A DNA stretch of 64,000 bases from Phytophthora sp. 'mugwort' (lineage: Eukaryota; Oomycota; Peronosporomycetes; Peronosporales; Peronosporaceae). Positions within the stretch are counted from its first letter, which is position 1. Each line of letters starts with the position of its first letter. The translations under genes were made by a program, and so were the position numbers. The stretch is taken from positions 1,922,001 through 1,986,000 of the forward strand of contig JAUCEF010000002.1 of assembly GCA_033558025.1 (NCBI GenBank), in the 5' to 3' direction. Under the pieces are notes generated by a model. The model saw only the letters and a list, made by a program, of their open reading frames with translations. It ran no database searches and was not told where the DNA came from. Below, piece after piece: positions 30,559-41,878 of this stretch.

Positions 30559-31774
30559 CTCACTTGCAATTTTCCTTGCTCCCCCTCAAGTGCAATCTAC
30601 ATCTTCAACGACCAAGTTGAAACAGTATGCCGTTTGATCCCCGACGAGTCACTGTACTCTTCAGTTTGGTTTTAGCTCTCGCGCTGACGCAGAACTGCAT
30701 CACCCACGCTGCATCCGTCGTCACTGGCAAGCCTCAGGGTTTCGCGGCCGGAACGACGGGCGGTGGAAACGCTAAGCCTGTGTATCCTACGACGATCAAG
30801 GATCTTGCTTTGTACCTTAGTGGTAACGACCCTCGCGTCATCGTCCTGAAACAAAAATTCAACTTTATTAACACGGAGGGTTCGACTACGGAAAAAGGCT
30901 GCCGACCCAAGCAGAATCTCGCTTGCATTGACAAGAAAAACGGGTTTCTTGGACAAGACGCCATCCAGCCAAGCTTCAGCAAGTGTGACGGCTCTACCGT
31001 CAATGTGACCTACGACAAGGCGGCCATCACTCCACTAATTGTTGGCAGCAACAAGACGCTGGTGGGGGTGGGTACGAGCGGCGTGCTGAACGGCAAGGGC
31101 CTCATGATCACTGGCAGCAATGTCATCATCCAGAACATTCACATCACAAACTTGAACCCGCAACTGATTTGGGGCGGCGATGCTATCACCATTAGAGGGA
31201 ACGGCAACGTTGCACCGAAGGGTATTTGGATTGATCACGTCAAGGTGTCCAATATCGGGCGTCAAATGGTCGTCATCAACTTTTCTGGAGCCACAGAGGT
31301 CACGATCAGCAACTCGGACTTCGATGGCAGCACCAAATACTCTACGTCGTGTGACGGGCGTCACTATTGGGGGTTCTTGATCCTAGGCAAGCAGACTGAG
31401 ATGAGTTTGCTCGGGAACATCATGCACAAGATGTCGGGTCGGTTCCCGAAGATCGGGGGTCATAACGGGGAAGTGTCTGTCGTTCACGCCGCCAATAATT
31501 ACTTCTACGATGGTACAGGTCACGCCTTCGACGTGGCCACTGGAGGGTTTGTCCTTGCAGAGGGCAACTACTTTGACTCCGTGAGCACCCCGAGCCAACC
31601 CGATCTGAAAGGAAGCATTTTCATCCCGAACGCAGTGGGTGACTGTCAGGCGAGTATCGGCCGTGCGTGCAAGCTGAATGTGCTTACGAAAAGCGGCAAG
31701 TTTGTCAGCAACTCAAAGGACGCGGTGACCAAGAAGATTAATAACTTGAAGAGCCGTATTGGTAGTACCAAGGT
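30559..31774 (+). repeat. Inverted near-identical block, copy 1
   Basis: This block and 46703-47918 (reverse complement) have the same length, 1216 bp, and I found only about three differing bases over the parts compared. It covers the promoter element, the 5' leader and codons 1-382 of the pectin lyase. Similarity falls sharply at both ends: upstream DNA is unrelated, and the last ~57 codons are clearly diverged. Confidence 0.92.
30560..30577 (+). promoter_or_regulatory. Oomycete Inr/FPR-like core promoter
   Basis: TCACTTGCAATTTTCCTT lies 50 bp before the start codon. It fits the oomycete initiator plus flanking promoter region (pyrimidine-CA-pyrimidine-T, then A/T-TTT and pyrimidines). The identical element precedes the second gene. 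Confidence 0.65.
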
Positions 31775-31946
31775 CACTGTGGCATCTCCTTTGCCAGCAG
31801 CGACCACGAGCTTCGGCGTTGGCGCTCTTAAGAGCAATAATGCTCCTCAAAAGAGTGCCAAGATGGCTGGAGCAGCGACTGTTTCCGCTCCTGATGACGA
31901 TAGCGTTCTGCAAACAAGTACCAAGGAACCAACACGGGTCAAATAG
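30627..31946 (+). CDS. Secreted pectin lyase (PL1 family), copy 1
   Basis: A 439-aa protein with a signal peptide ([20 protein letters not shown], cleavage near residue 28), one pectin lyase domain (about 34-375) and a polar tail. Signature motifs are [39 protein letters not shown] and SGRFPKIGG. By comparison with fungal pectin lyases, Asp185, Arg212 and Arg272 are the likely catalytic residues; the Arg-Arg spacing of 60 matches that family. It would cleave methyl-esterified homogalacturonan by beta-elimination outside the cell. Four to six cysteines, such as GCRP and CKLNV, probably form disulfides. Its first 382 residues are identical to those of the convergent gene at 46540-47850. No intron. 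Confidence 0.95.
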   Translation: MPFDPRRVTVLFSLVLALALTQNCITHAASVVTGKPQGFAAGTTGGGNAKPVYPTTIKDLALYLSGNDPRVIVLKQKFNFINTEGSTTEKGCRPKQNLACIDKKNGFLGQDAIQPSFSKCDGSTVNVTYDKAAITPLIVGSNKTLVGVGTSGVLNGKGLMITGSNVIIQNIHITNLNPQLIWGGDAITIRGNGNVAPKGIWIDHVKVSNIGRQMVVINFSGATEVTISNSDFDGSTKYSTSCDGRHYWGFLILGKQTEMSLLGNIMHKMSGRFPKIGGHNGEVSVVHAANNYFYDGTGHAFDVATGGFVLAEGNYFDSVSTPSQPDLKGSIFIPNAVGDCQASIGRACKLNVLTKSGKFVSNSKDAVTKKINNLKSRIGSTKVTVASPLPAATTSFGVGALKSNNAPQKSAKMAGAATVSAPDDDSVLQTSTKEPTRVK

Positions 31947-33118
31947 TTGCCTGTTGACTCTGTGGAGATTCAAAACGGTGGGGGTCTACTCAACGTCAGC
32001 GTGGTGTCCCGCATAAAAATCAGGATGTTCCTCCTTTGTTAGTTGATTGGATATGTGAGACTAAGGATAAACAATGGAATTCATATATATACTATTCAAT
32101 GCCAACCACGCCTTGGAGATGTCATCTACGTAGTTAACCATTACGCTCAAGTTAAGAGTTTTGACTTAATACACCAAAGCAGATGCCCGAAGAGAAACTT
32201 ATTGACCTAGTGATATGTTTCCATACTAAATCAATGCCGATCAATCGCAACTGGAAATTTCGTTCAGCTGAAATATCTCGGCTGGCGGAAAAGTAAGAGC
32301 CAGCGGCGTTTTTTATACATCCCTGTGCAATTTTTAGAGAATGAGAACTTCAAACTCAACCTCGAAACATCGGAATTGTTACTGAGCCCTTAAATTTTTG
32401 CATGAAAGGAACCATTAAAGGTGTTCAATATTTTGTTAGCGTTCTCCTCATGATTTGAAAGCTTGTAAAAAATTACCCAAAAATTGTGGCCTCGTCACTC
32501 ACGACGACCACAGTCAATGAGCTATAGTGGGTTCTGATCGGTCACCGTTCAGCAAATAGAACGATGACGTGTGACACCATACTAATTGCCTGTTACGCCA
32601 CCCCCCACTCAAGATAGAAACTACAGATGTGCAAACAAAACCTATAACGAACTCAAGAACAAGAGAACAAACGCCTTGAATACGCCAGTCGACAATCGGA
32701 GCTGGAGCGTAGAAGCATGAACGCGACGGTCCCACAGGAGCGAGGCACCTACGAAGCCACGCTCGAGAGGTCAGCGTTGCACGACAGCAGACCATTGGAG
32801 AGCCACGGAGAGAAGCAGAGATGATTAATATGTTACATCGCTGGAGAGCGACGCAGCAACCCGTCATGGCGACGCGCCCCACGACCTGAGATCGATGGAC
32901 AGAGCATGGACGACCTTCGTGGAGCGCTGGAACACAGACACTGGCGCTGTGTTCATTCGCAAGGTCGAAGGCCATGATGCGTGCTTGTCTCTCAGCGCGT
33001 TGACGCCCATGGTCTGTGAGCTGTCTTTGGGGGCCGATCGTGCTTGTTGTTACGTGCACCACGTCAGAAGGTTGTCCAAGCTGTCGCGGGTATGGTCTCC
33101 CGCGACCTGACGTAGCAG
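31947..33118. other. Intergenic, no supported gene
   Basis: Region downstream of pectin lyase copy 1. Open frames at 32514-33062 (minus) and 32895-33110 (plus) have no recognisable features. A CGCGGGTATGGTCTCCCGCG stem-loop lies at about 33086-33105, just before the old LTR. Confidence 0.45.
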
Positions 33119-33811
33119 TGTGGTGTAGCGGGATCGGTCAAAAACAAAATACGATTAAGACCCGATCCACTTCCCAACTGCGCCGAGACACCGATTAACG
33201 GAGCGGTTCCACCATAATCGCGTTCAGCTGAAGCTGGTGTCACCTTGTGGACCCGCTGGTGGGTTGGATCTGCAGTCTTGGGACTCCGAAGGATGCAGCG
33301 ATGTAAAATATTGATCGTCCTGGCGGGAAGCGGGGATGTGTGGAGTAGCGCGGAAGGATTATATCAGTTGCCATTAATGGTTCCGATCTGGCGTAGTCGA
33401 CCTTCGATCGGGGGCCTGGACTTGATCCGAGGCCGAGGTTGCCGTGTGGCGTTGTTCCTTTCCTTCCGTTTGAGTTGGTTGCCACTTCTTTTAGCGGGAT
33501 CTTGCGAGTTGAGAGTCTAAACGATCGTCGGCAAGCACTGAATGCCGATCGATTGAGGTGACCTTTGAGCAGTGGTTGACTAGCGTATGGGAGGGTCGGC
33601 CAATATACAGTCCGATCCTCTCACAACGTCACTAGATCTGCTACCCTTGGCTGGTCGACACCTTGGTGGGCCAATGTAGTTCCCTGTCCACGGTATCTGA
33701 AAAGTGCCTAAGTCGTCTAACGCAAATTCGAGTCTGATTGCTGCTTATCCTTTTCTTGTCCTATCTTCCCATACTGCACCCTATCTCGTACCACCTGACT
33801 ACCCTGACTCA
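33119..33811 (-). repeat. Diverged solo-like LTR of the Gypsy H family
   Basis: It begins TGTGGTGTAGCGGGATCGG and ends near CTGACTCA. Ordered matches to the H LTRs include ACACCGAYTAACGGAG, CACCTTGTGKACCC, CGGGATCTT and AAATTCGRGTCTGATT. It has the same orientation on the plus strand as the H LTRs. It is clearly older than those copies. No matching second LTR was found nearby. Confidence 0.6.
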
Positions 33812-33864
33812 TGCGCCTCTTCAACCACTCAACTCGCACTGGCTCCACACTTGCCCATCTCCGA

Positions 33865-34340
33865 CGATACTGCTGATCGGAACCCCATCTGCCGGATCGC
33901 GGATGTCGGAACGCTGCGAACACCGATCGGCCCGATCTGCCAGATCGCGGATGTCGGAACGTTATGTCGATCTGCGAACACCGATCGGCTCGATCTGCCA
34001 GATCTCGGGCGTCGGATCGGTTCGATCTGCTAGATTTCGTATGTCCAACCTGTATGCCGATCTGCCAGATGCGTGTACTGATCCGGTCGAGGGATGATCT
34101 CGATCGATCAGTCCGCTAGGGTCGATCTAGATCGCCCGCGATCTGCATGTCGCTGATCGGTCTTGATCACAGCATCTGGGCTCCAATCTTGTTGTCCGCG
34201 CCGATCCAATCTGGGGGCGATCGGAACTAGACGTGGCCCGATCTGGATGTCGCTGATCGGTCTTGATCTTGCCCGGATCTGGTTGAGGATCGGCCGTGGT
34301 CAAGGATCGATCGGGATGTGGCCATATAAAGTGTAAATCA
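33865..34340. repeat. GATC-dense imperfect tandem repeats
   Basis: I count roughly 30 GATC sites by eye in about 480 bp, far above the two or so expected. Repeated phrases include GATCTGCCAGATCGCGGATG, GCGAACACCGATCGGC (two copies, about 60 bp apart) and ATGTCGCTGATCGGTCTTGA (two copies, about 100 bp apart). The segment follows the diverged H-family LTR and may belong to that element. Confidence 0.7.
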
Positions 34341-35039
34341 GTCGCGATCTTCCGATCGCCGGAAAGTTTTGGCTGTCGTCCTATCCCGATCTTCTTTCTT
34401 GTACGACCTCCAACCTGAGTCGCCGTCACATTCGCCTGCCGCCCCCTATCAGTTGCCCTCTGGCTGATATCCTCCGCCTATCTCGCAGATCGGATCGTTG
34501 CCGCGGGGTCTGAGCTCTTATTCGACGCTTCTCCAGCAGCTCGAGAACGCTTCACCGCGAGACTCCGATTCGAGCGCAAAAAAAGAGATCGGCCGATACC
34601 GCCGAGCTCTATGAGAGGCTAGACGCGTCTCGCTGCCGCGCCCGTTGGAAGGCTTGCCTCGTACGCCGCCATGCTGTCCGGAACGTCAGCGAGAAGAACT
34701 GTGCGAGGCTCCTAGCTATCCGCCATTTTGGCCCAGCCAGCGAAAGTATTGTCGATGTTCAGGAATCGAGCCGTCACGGTGGCTACGCCGCCACTCGTAC
34801 GTGGGGCAGAGCGGACACCATCATGTCGGACTATTGACTCCACGATATGACGAACGTTACCTGCGTTAGCCACAAGAGGCGAAGGGTCATCACGCTAGAA
34901 TGGCGGAGTGTGATCGCTGGCAGGACACCGCGATGGCGCAGTGTCTGAATCGCTTGGATCATTGCTTGGATCAGCTGGAGCGCGAGAATGGGTGTTGCCG
35001 GATCCCACCGACGGCGAAGCAACAGCAATGCTGTTTGTG
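34341..35039. other. Unassigned sequence upstream of Gypsy D
   Basis: The plus strand has a mildly protein-like stretch in changing frames (for example RLDASRCRARWKACLVRRHA at about 34615-34680), but no family is recognisable. The junction between this and element D is not marked by an LTR, so D is truncated here. Confidence 0.35.
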
Positions 35040-35805
35040 GATCGCGTATTTCAACGGCATGGGCTGCCGTAGGCGATTGGCTCGGATCGAAACCCATATT
35101 TTACGGACAAGTATGGACGTCGGGCTTAAAGGTGGTCGGCACCCGACTCGGTATGTCCACAGTCGACCATCCGCAGACGGATAGTCAGCCTGAACGCGGT
35201 AATCGCGTAGTCGGAGATGTGCTTAGGAGTGTCTGTGTGGACAGACCCAATCAATGGAGTTCCTTGCTCTCACTCGTTGCGTTTGCATTGAATAGTGCAG
35301 TGCATGCCTCGACGGGCTTCACCACGTTCTATTTTAATGACTATAATCGCGTTCGCGTCCCGCTCGCCACCACTCAGTGGCTCGGGGCTTGACGGGGGAG
35401 GGATAGCCGAAAGGCTCGCTGATGTTAACCCGTTTGCTGTTCTCGAGCAAGTTGACGCTTTCCTGTCAACGTGTTTGAATGTCTTACATGTACACGACCG
35501 ATGTCTTTGAGTCAAGCCGATTATAAAAAAGGCTGCATAGGCGATGTAGAAGTGTACAAGGTCGATTACTTAATTTATCAAAACGCGAAGGACCTACCTA
35601 CACGTGCCGTTTTGGTGGTCTTGAAGACCAAGTCGCGCCCGCGTTTCATCGGACCGATCACGATCGTGACCAAATGGGAATTGCGTATACGCTCAACCTT
35701 CCTACAAAAATGCGTACACACCCCGTGTTTTACGTAGGGTCATTCAAGCCATTTCGTGACCCGGTTCAGGTGAGCGTGGGAACATTGACGCCTCGGTACC
35801 AGGGG
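35040..35805 (+). pseudogene. Gypsy D integrase fragment
   Basis: The plus strand encodes GTRLGMSTVDHPQTDSQPER, GNRVVGDVLRSVCVDRPNQW, VAFALNSAVHASTGFTTFYF (35130-35330), then YLIYQNAKDLPTRAVLVVLK, SRPRFIGPITIVTKW (35565-35680) and RTHPVFYVGSFKPFRDPVQV after a frame change (about 35710-35770). These match integrase of B in order. The stretch around the second catalytic Asp is altered. Confidence 0.8.
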
Positions 35806-37624
35806 TGAGTCCGGATAATATCAAAGGCGGTAGCTGCTTACCGAAGCGCTGGAGGCTCATAAGGAGATCCACCCGACCACACAGCTGGACGGTGACTGCA
35901 CCAGCACGTCGAAGTGACGGGGGTAAACTGTCGCACGAACGTCAGGCAGTTGGCAACCGAGTCAGGGTGCTGGAGCCAGTCTACCCGCTAATGCACATCA
36001 TCTATACCGTCCGCGAGACGCGATGCATGTTCAATCGCTCACCGGACAAAACCTGGTAGGCCCCTTACGGTATTTTGAGCCTTTTTAAGTTGATCGCGAG
36101 GGTCCAGCCGGTCTGAGATCCTCACCGGCGTTGCTCGATGTGCAAGGAGGGTCCCACTACAACATGGAAGCCTGGTGGCACCGCGACGCCACCAGGGTCG
36201 TACCCAGTATCTGGTGAAGTGTAGAGGGTACCACCATCAAAACACATAGGAGTTGAGGTCGCCGTCCAACGGGACTGTCCAGATGTCGAGGACGCTTTAT
36301 ATGGACAGGATCGACAGCACCCTCAGGGCAAGCGGCGTCGTGACCTCACGATTCGCGACATCAGCATGAAGGCCTCTGACCTGACCTTGGGATAAGGTCC
36401 ACGGTGTCTCTCTGTCATGGAACTGCTGGCTGCGGAAGCAGGCGGAGCGAGGCCGGTAGAACGCTGGGAGTTGGAGCTTCGTATTCAGCTTCGCGAACCC
36501 GAAGCGGAGTCGACGTCCACTCGAACGTTTTCTTCACGAAAGATACACGAAGGACATCGAGAGAGGAGAACTTGTGGCCCCCCTCAACCCAACTTTGGAA
36601 ATTACCCTCGCCTTCTTCATGGACGACACAGAACCTTAATGAGCTTGCGCGTGCAAACTACCCATCACGAGACTCGTGATGGGTAGTTTCCTGAGGAGTT
36701 AGATATCGCTCGCGTAGAGCCTTTAATGCGGTGAGTTCATCATGAATAGTCGCCGTGCCGAAACCGGCGTAGGTCCTTCCATAGCATCCGGAAACCATAA
36801 ATGTAAAAGTATTTGAGCAGATGCCGGCCCGATCAGATATGTGTCAACAGCTTTGACTTCGCTTGGCAAGCCACCGCATTCAGATTACGAGGCTTAAAGC
36901 CATAACCAATGCGTGGCAGAGCTACACCGGGCGGCCACAGGGCGCTGTCGGCGGGGGAGTTGAGACTCGACTGCTACTTGCTCCGCCTGGACCTCGTCTA
37001 AACGGATTAGGGACGATACCAGATCCCGTCGGGTCATCTTCGGCATCGCGGGATGGTAGAAGAGACGCATGTAACAAGGCACTTTCCGTCGTGGTCAAAA
37101 TTGGATGGGGGCGTTGGTGCGGTGAACGAGAAATTCATGTTCGGGGAAAGCTGGGATTGGTCGCAGACTCAGTGTAGTCGACCTCTTCTTCCTCTTCAAG
37201 GCCTCAGAAGAGGTCAGAGGTCTTACGCATTGCGCACCACAGTTCGGCCTTATCTTGGGTGTCTTTACCAACGGTCCTTTTGCCGTAGCGACGGTTATAC
37301 CCCGAGTGATACTCAGCCACGGAGAACCTAATCGCTGTGGTTTTTGAACGGTCTAGGACCTCTTCAGCACGGGTAGTCGGCGATAGCGGCGGTGTCGGAG
37401 ACACATGTGGGTTGGACCCTGAGAACACAGGTCTGTGGCGAAGCGAGTGATCTTGGTCAAAGGATCAGTGAGCAGTGGGAATGTGAATACCATTGGGAAA
37501 ATAAGCGTCGGAGCAGATTGTCCCTGGTCAAACTACTTGATATGGCAAGACCTCGAAGCGATTGATCTAATCAGACCCTCGTGGATCGTGGATACGGTGT
37601 GTCCACCGTTAAAGGAGGGAGAGT

Positions 37625-37987
37625 TGTAACGGGGTTACACGAAGGTCTTACGAAGTGTAGCCACACTACGTGTCACATTGCAGTAAGTAGTACAGTATAC
37701 ATGTGCAACTTGGACTAACAGGATTTCAGTGCGTGGCCTGAGGGCCACTCAATACATCTGACTAGGCTTAACCATGGTCGATAGCTAGAGTTATGCATTT
37801 ACATCACAGGCGGCCTTGCGGCAGATAAGTATAGAAATAACAGTTAACATAGCACTAAAGAGTATATTGTCCTTTATTTAGAATACTGATTCTTTGAAGC
37901 TCTAGTTATTAATAGAGGGAGCGTATTCTACATCAATTCTAGTAACCTGTGTGTCTGTCCGTCCGAATCCTGCTTCCTACGGCTACA
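37625..37987 (+). repeat. 3' LTR of Gypsy D
   Basis: TGTAACGGGGTTACACGAAG to CTACGGCTACA. It is the same family as the LTRs of B, in reverse orientation: shared blocks include GTGGCCTGAGGGCCACTC versus GTGGTCACGTAC-type sequence and CTTGCGGCAGATAAG. It follows a polypurine tract (AAAGGAGGGAGAGT). Confidence 0.8.
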
Positions 37988-38635
37988 GTACCTCTATGTA
38001 TGGTTCAGTATTTACGCGGACTTTGGTCTGTGCGGCCCTTCACCGTCTATGATGGCAAGGACCGATCCGTTCCCAAACAAAGAAAACAAAGCCCAAAATT
38101 CTGACCCATTACCCCTTGCAACCAAAAGGTTACAGCCTAGGCCTCGAGGCCCAGTAGCATCAAGCCGACAGTTCACCACGGTCGCCAAAGCAAGTGACCA
38201 GAAAGCAAACGTGGTAACTGCTCGCGCTTCAGCACAAAAATTGAAGCTTCGTCTCCAAAGGTATTGAGACGTTGCGCTAAATCATGAATGCTTAAGAGGT
38301 AACAGTATAGGTTAGGTACCAAAAGATGAGCTGGGTATTACTTAGCTAATGAGATGTTCTACGGTCGCATCGGATCGCGGGACGCGTGCAATTCTGAATA
38401 ATGCTGGAGCTTCCGCTGTTTAAGAGGGGGGGGGGGGTCATCGAAGGGGTAGCTGGTGCAACGTGCTTAATTCGGGCTCTGACGAAATCATACCGTTAGT
38501 TCCGTTGGCGTTACCGTCAGATGTACATCCATTCCAAGCATCGAAGACCGGCAACCCCTACGTGCGGTGTCCTTAGACTTTATGTTTAACGCGTCACGTT
38601 ACTTGTTTCTTGTTCGTAGTCACCTATGCCGAGAG
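37988..38635. other. Spacer between Gypsy D and Helitron
   Basis: No convincing gene. A plus-strand frame 38049-38267 is Lys/Ala/Pro-rich without motifs. A G12 run lies at 38426-38437. The 5' end of the Helitron (TC start) is not identifiable and may be in this stretch. Confidence 0.4.
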
Positions 38636-39313
38636 GGAAACGGACCCGCCAAGAGATTGAGAAAACGTTGCGTGAGAATGAGCGCGTCAACACAACCCCT
38701 ACTGCTCCGGAGGAACCCTCCGCGAAGAAACGCCGCCAAGCGAGAAGAAGAATCAGAAAGTACAACCTAATAAGGCCTTGAAAACTATTGAGCTTGGCAA
38801 AGGAGACGGGGTTATCGGGACCGATGCGGCATCGCCCAACTCAGAAGTCGAACAGACACGCACTCAGGCACCAGTCGGAGGCCTACCGTACGGATCCCGA
38901 ACATGCAGCTCAGCAGCGTCGCCAACGCGATGCCGAGAGAAAACGCCTTCGATGAGCTGCCACTTCAGCGTCAAAGCAGTTCGCAATCGAGCGAGGATTA
39001 CCGAAAGGGCTCGAGCATGACGCGCCAACATGTCGCCGGAGGAAAGGGAACGCGTGCGACTGAGAGACGCAGACGCTGGCGCGCCACTAGCGCTCAGCAT
39101 TCGGAGCAGGAAAGGAGCGTTGAGCGGGAGCGCAACCGCATGCGCCAAGAGAAGCCACGGGCAAATCGAACAAAAGAGGAGGAGCTTGGCGAGCGAACGA
39201 GGCCACGCTCTCTGCAGCCATCAAGACTTCAAGATCTCTACGGTTACCGGACCAAATGTAAGCGATGGACGTCATAGACTACCTGCGGCTAAGGTTTGTA
39301 ACCACTGCAACGC

Positions 39314-41870
39314 GTGAAAATGGCCAGCCGAGTCGAAAAAGTGTTGCCTGGACGGCGCGGTCAAGTTTCCTTCTCTCTGTCGCCTGCGCCACCCCGCCTT
39401 TTGCAGCTACATGGGGACCCACAGTTCCGGCGCCACATACGTGTATACAACCAGGCCTTCGCCTCCACCTCCGTTGGTGCATCGTGCAGCGACCGGAGCA
39501 CGTTCGAGGATGCGAACCAAGACGCCAGTGTGGCTGGACAACAAGGCGTGTACATGTACCGGATCCAAGGAGCCCGGGGTCACTCTCTCGGCTCCATACT
39601 TCCTTACACGGATCCCTACACGCATCAACCAGCGCAACCCAGGTTTGCGCAGATCTTCAGCGACTTGGACACTGTAGCGTTGGGTGACATCGAAGTGATG
39701 ATGGCTGAACACAACCCGTTCGCACAGCAGTTCCTCACCTTCGGGGAAAAGCTTCGTGGGCACCGCGCTAATGGTGGGGGTGTTTTGACGTGAGATTCCG
39801 CCTACACGAGAAGCGTTTGCAACCTGGCACGTACAACTTGCCCACTGTCTCCGAAGTTGGCGCTAATTTAATGAAGACGGAAACCTCGACAATCCGCGTG
39901 ATATGATATTATACTTTACGCAAAAGACCACACGGTGATGCGTCTTTTCGAAACACATGCATCGTATGATCCTCTTCAATACCCATTACTCCTTCCGTAC
40001 GGAGAGCTGGGGTGGACAAACGCTGACACATACGACGGCGATATAGTACGAAGGAACAAGCGCCAAATGTCCCTTCGGGAGCACGTCTCCTATCGATTGT
40101 ACCAGAACGACGATGATCAGTCGCGCTACATCAAGGTGGGCGGATCTTTCAGCGGTACTGCGTCGACCAGCGTGCTAAGCGTGAGCAGGGACAGCTTCGA
40201 TGGGTGGTCTCGCACCAGGCCGAGATTCGTGCTGAACAGTACAGCGGGTTTCGAGACGCACTTCTGAATGAAAGTACCGTTGTATTGGGTGATAGGGAGG
40301 GGCTCCTTACCGAGTTGACCGCGAAACACATACGTTGGGGCACCCTGATCGACCCGGACGCCAGTCCACGCACTTCTTGAATCAAATTGGCAAGCGTGTG
40401 ATATTGCCTTCTACACACTCGGGCAGCCCGCGCGCCATGTATAAATCGTACCAAGACGCTAGGAGTATTGTTCGAGCGTACGGGAAACTAGACATTTTTG
40501 TTACAATGGTGTGCAACCCTAAGTGGGAGGAGATCGAGGAAAAGATCCCCTCCGCAAATCAGACCGCTCAGGATCGGGCGGACATCCTGGCGCGGGTGTG
40601 GCATCAAAAGCTCTCCGCGCTGTTAAAGGACATGGATGAAGGTGTTCTAGGTCGCGTCCAAGCTCGGGTCTACGTTGTGGAATTCCAGAAACGCGGCCTG
40701 CCGCACGCGCATACATTGATCACACTGGCGGACGAGGCCAATCCACGGACCAGAAAGATGATCGGGTAAGTTGGTATCCGCAAAATTTCCCGAATGGAAG
40801 AAAACCCACAGTTCTTGGAAACAGTAATGACGGGTATGATGCATGGTCCGTGCGGTCCAGCACATCCACTATCGCCATGCATGAAAGAAGGGAAATGCAG
40901 CAAAGGATACCCCAAACCATTGCCGAGATTACACAGGTGGTGAAGACGGATACCCGCGTTACAGAAAAAGGCGTCGCTCGGACGGAGTCCTCATATTTAA
41001 AGGAAAGAGTACGACAACGCTACGGTGAACAAGTGGGTTGTACCTTACAACCCGTACCTATCGCAGAAGTACAACTGCCAATATTAACGTGGAAGTGTGC
41101 ACGGCGATCACAGCGGTGGAATATCTGTATAAATACGTGTACAAGGGTTCCGACATGGCCGTCATTACGGTTGAAAGCGAAAGCGTGCACGGAGAGGGTG
41201 CGTCTGCCCAAAGGGAGCCCAATGAGATCCTTCACTACCTTAACGCGAGGTATATATCGCCGGTGGAGGCCTGCATAAGGCTCCTCGACTACTCCGTGCA
41301 AGGGAAAAGACACGCCATTACAACGCTGACGATCCATCTGGATGGAGAGCAAATGGTGACGTTTCGGTCCAGCTTTGACCCGGACCGTGTCGTTACTCGA
41401 GGGCAACATATAGCGTTGACCAGATTTTTCTAGTTGTGCGGAAACGAGATCCTTGAAAATCAAGTAACGAAAACATGCTGTACCAAGACATTCCGCGAGA
41501 ACTCCACTGGGAAGATCGGTCGAAGCAATGGACCCGCCGCAAAAAGTATTAAGCCGCTCTTGGTCGCATGGTGCATGTGTCTCTGATCGACGTTGAGCGC
41601 TTCTACTTGCGCATCCTGCTTTGCCACAGAAAGGGACCGACGTCGTTTGAAGATCTTCGGACCGTCGATGGGGTGCTTTACAATACGTATCGCGAGGCTG
41701 CCTTACGGGACGGATATCTAGAGGACGATGCGGGTTGCATGTATGCGAGAAGCAGCTGAATTTCAAAAGCCGTTCCACCTTCGTCAGCTCTTTGCGACGA
41801 TATTAGTGTACTCCCAGGTGGGCGAAATTCGCCGGCTGTGGGATCAGTTCTATGGGTATCTTTAGGAGAA
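39314..41870 (+). pseudogene. Helitron N-terminal and HUH Rep nuclease region
   Basis: Plus-strand fragments in order: RVYNQAFASTSVGAS, RIQGARGHSLGSILPY, RFAQIFSDLDTVALGD (39440-39690); ASYDPLQYPLLLPYGELGW (39957-40015); FVTMVCNPKWEEIEEKIPSA (40497-40557); the HUH motif in EFQKRGLPHAHTLITL (40683-40730); VEYLYKYVYKGSDMAV with the Rep tyrosines (41119-41166); and YISPVEACIRLLDYSVQG (41252-41305), RFYLRILLCHRKGPTSFEDL (41598-41657). In live Helitrons this domain nicks and joins DNA for rolling-circle transposition. Frame breaks between blocks. Confidence 0.88.
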
Positions 41871-41878
41871 CTACGCAC
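41871..41878. repeat. Left target-site duplication of hAT J
   Basis: CTACGCAC, identical to 43732-43739. Confidence 0.92.

Larger units (their letters stand above)
35040..37987 (+). mobile_element. Ty3/Gypsy chromovirus element D, 5'-truncated
   Basis: This plus-strand element is of the same family as B. It keeps the end of integrase, a chromodomain remnant (about 36186-36290, YLVKCRGYHHQN), the family-specific tail (36417-37200), a polypurine tract (37609-37624) and its 3' LTR. Everything upstream of mid-integrase is missing. Multiple stops show it is old. Confidence 0.8.

Noticed and set aside
31035..31598. Minus-strand open frames, identical to plus-strand frames at 46879-47442
   Set aside because: They are duplicated only because the pectin lyase genes are duplicated; they are antisense shadows.
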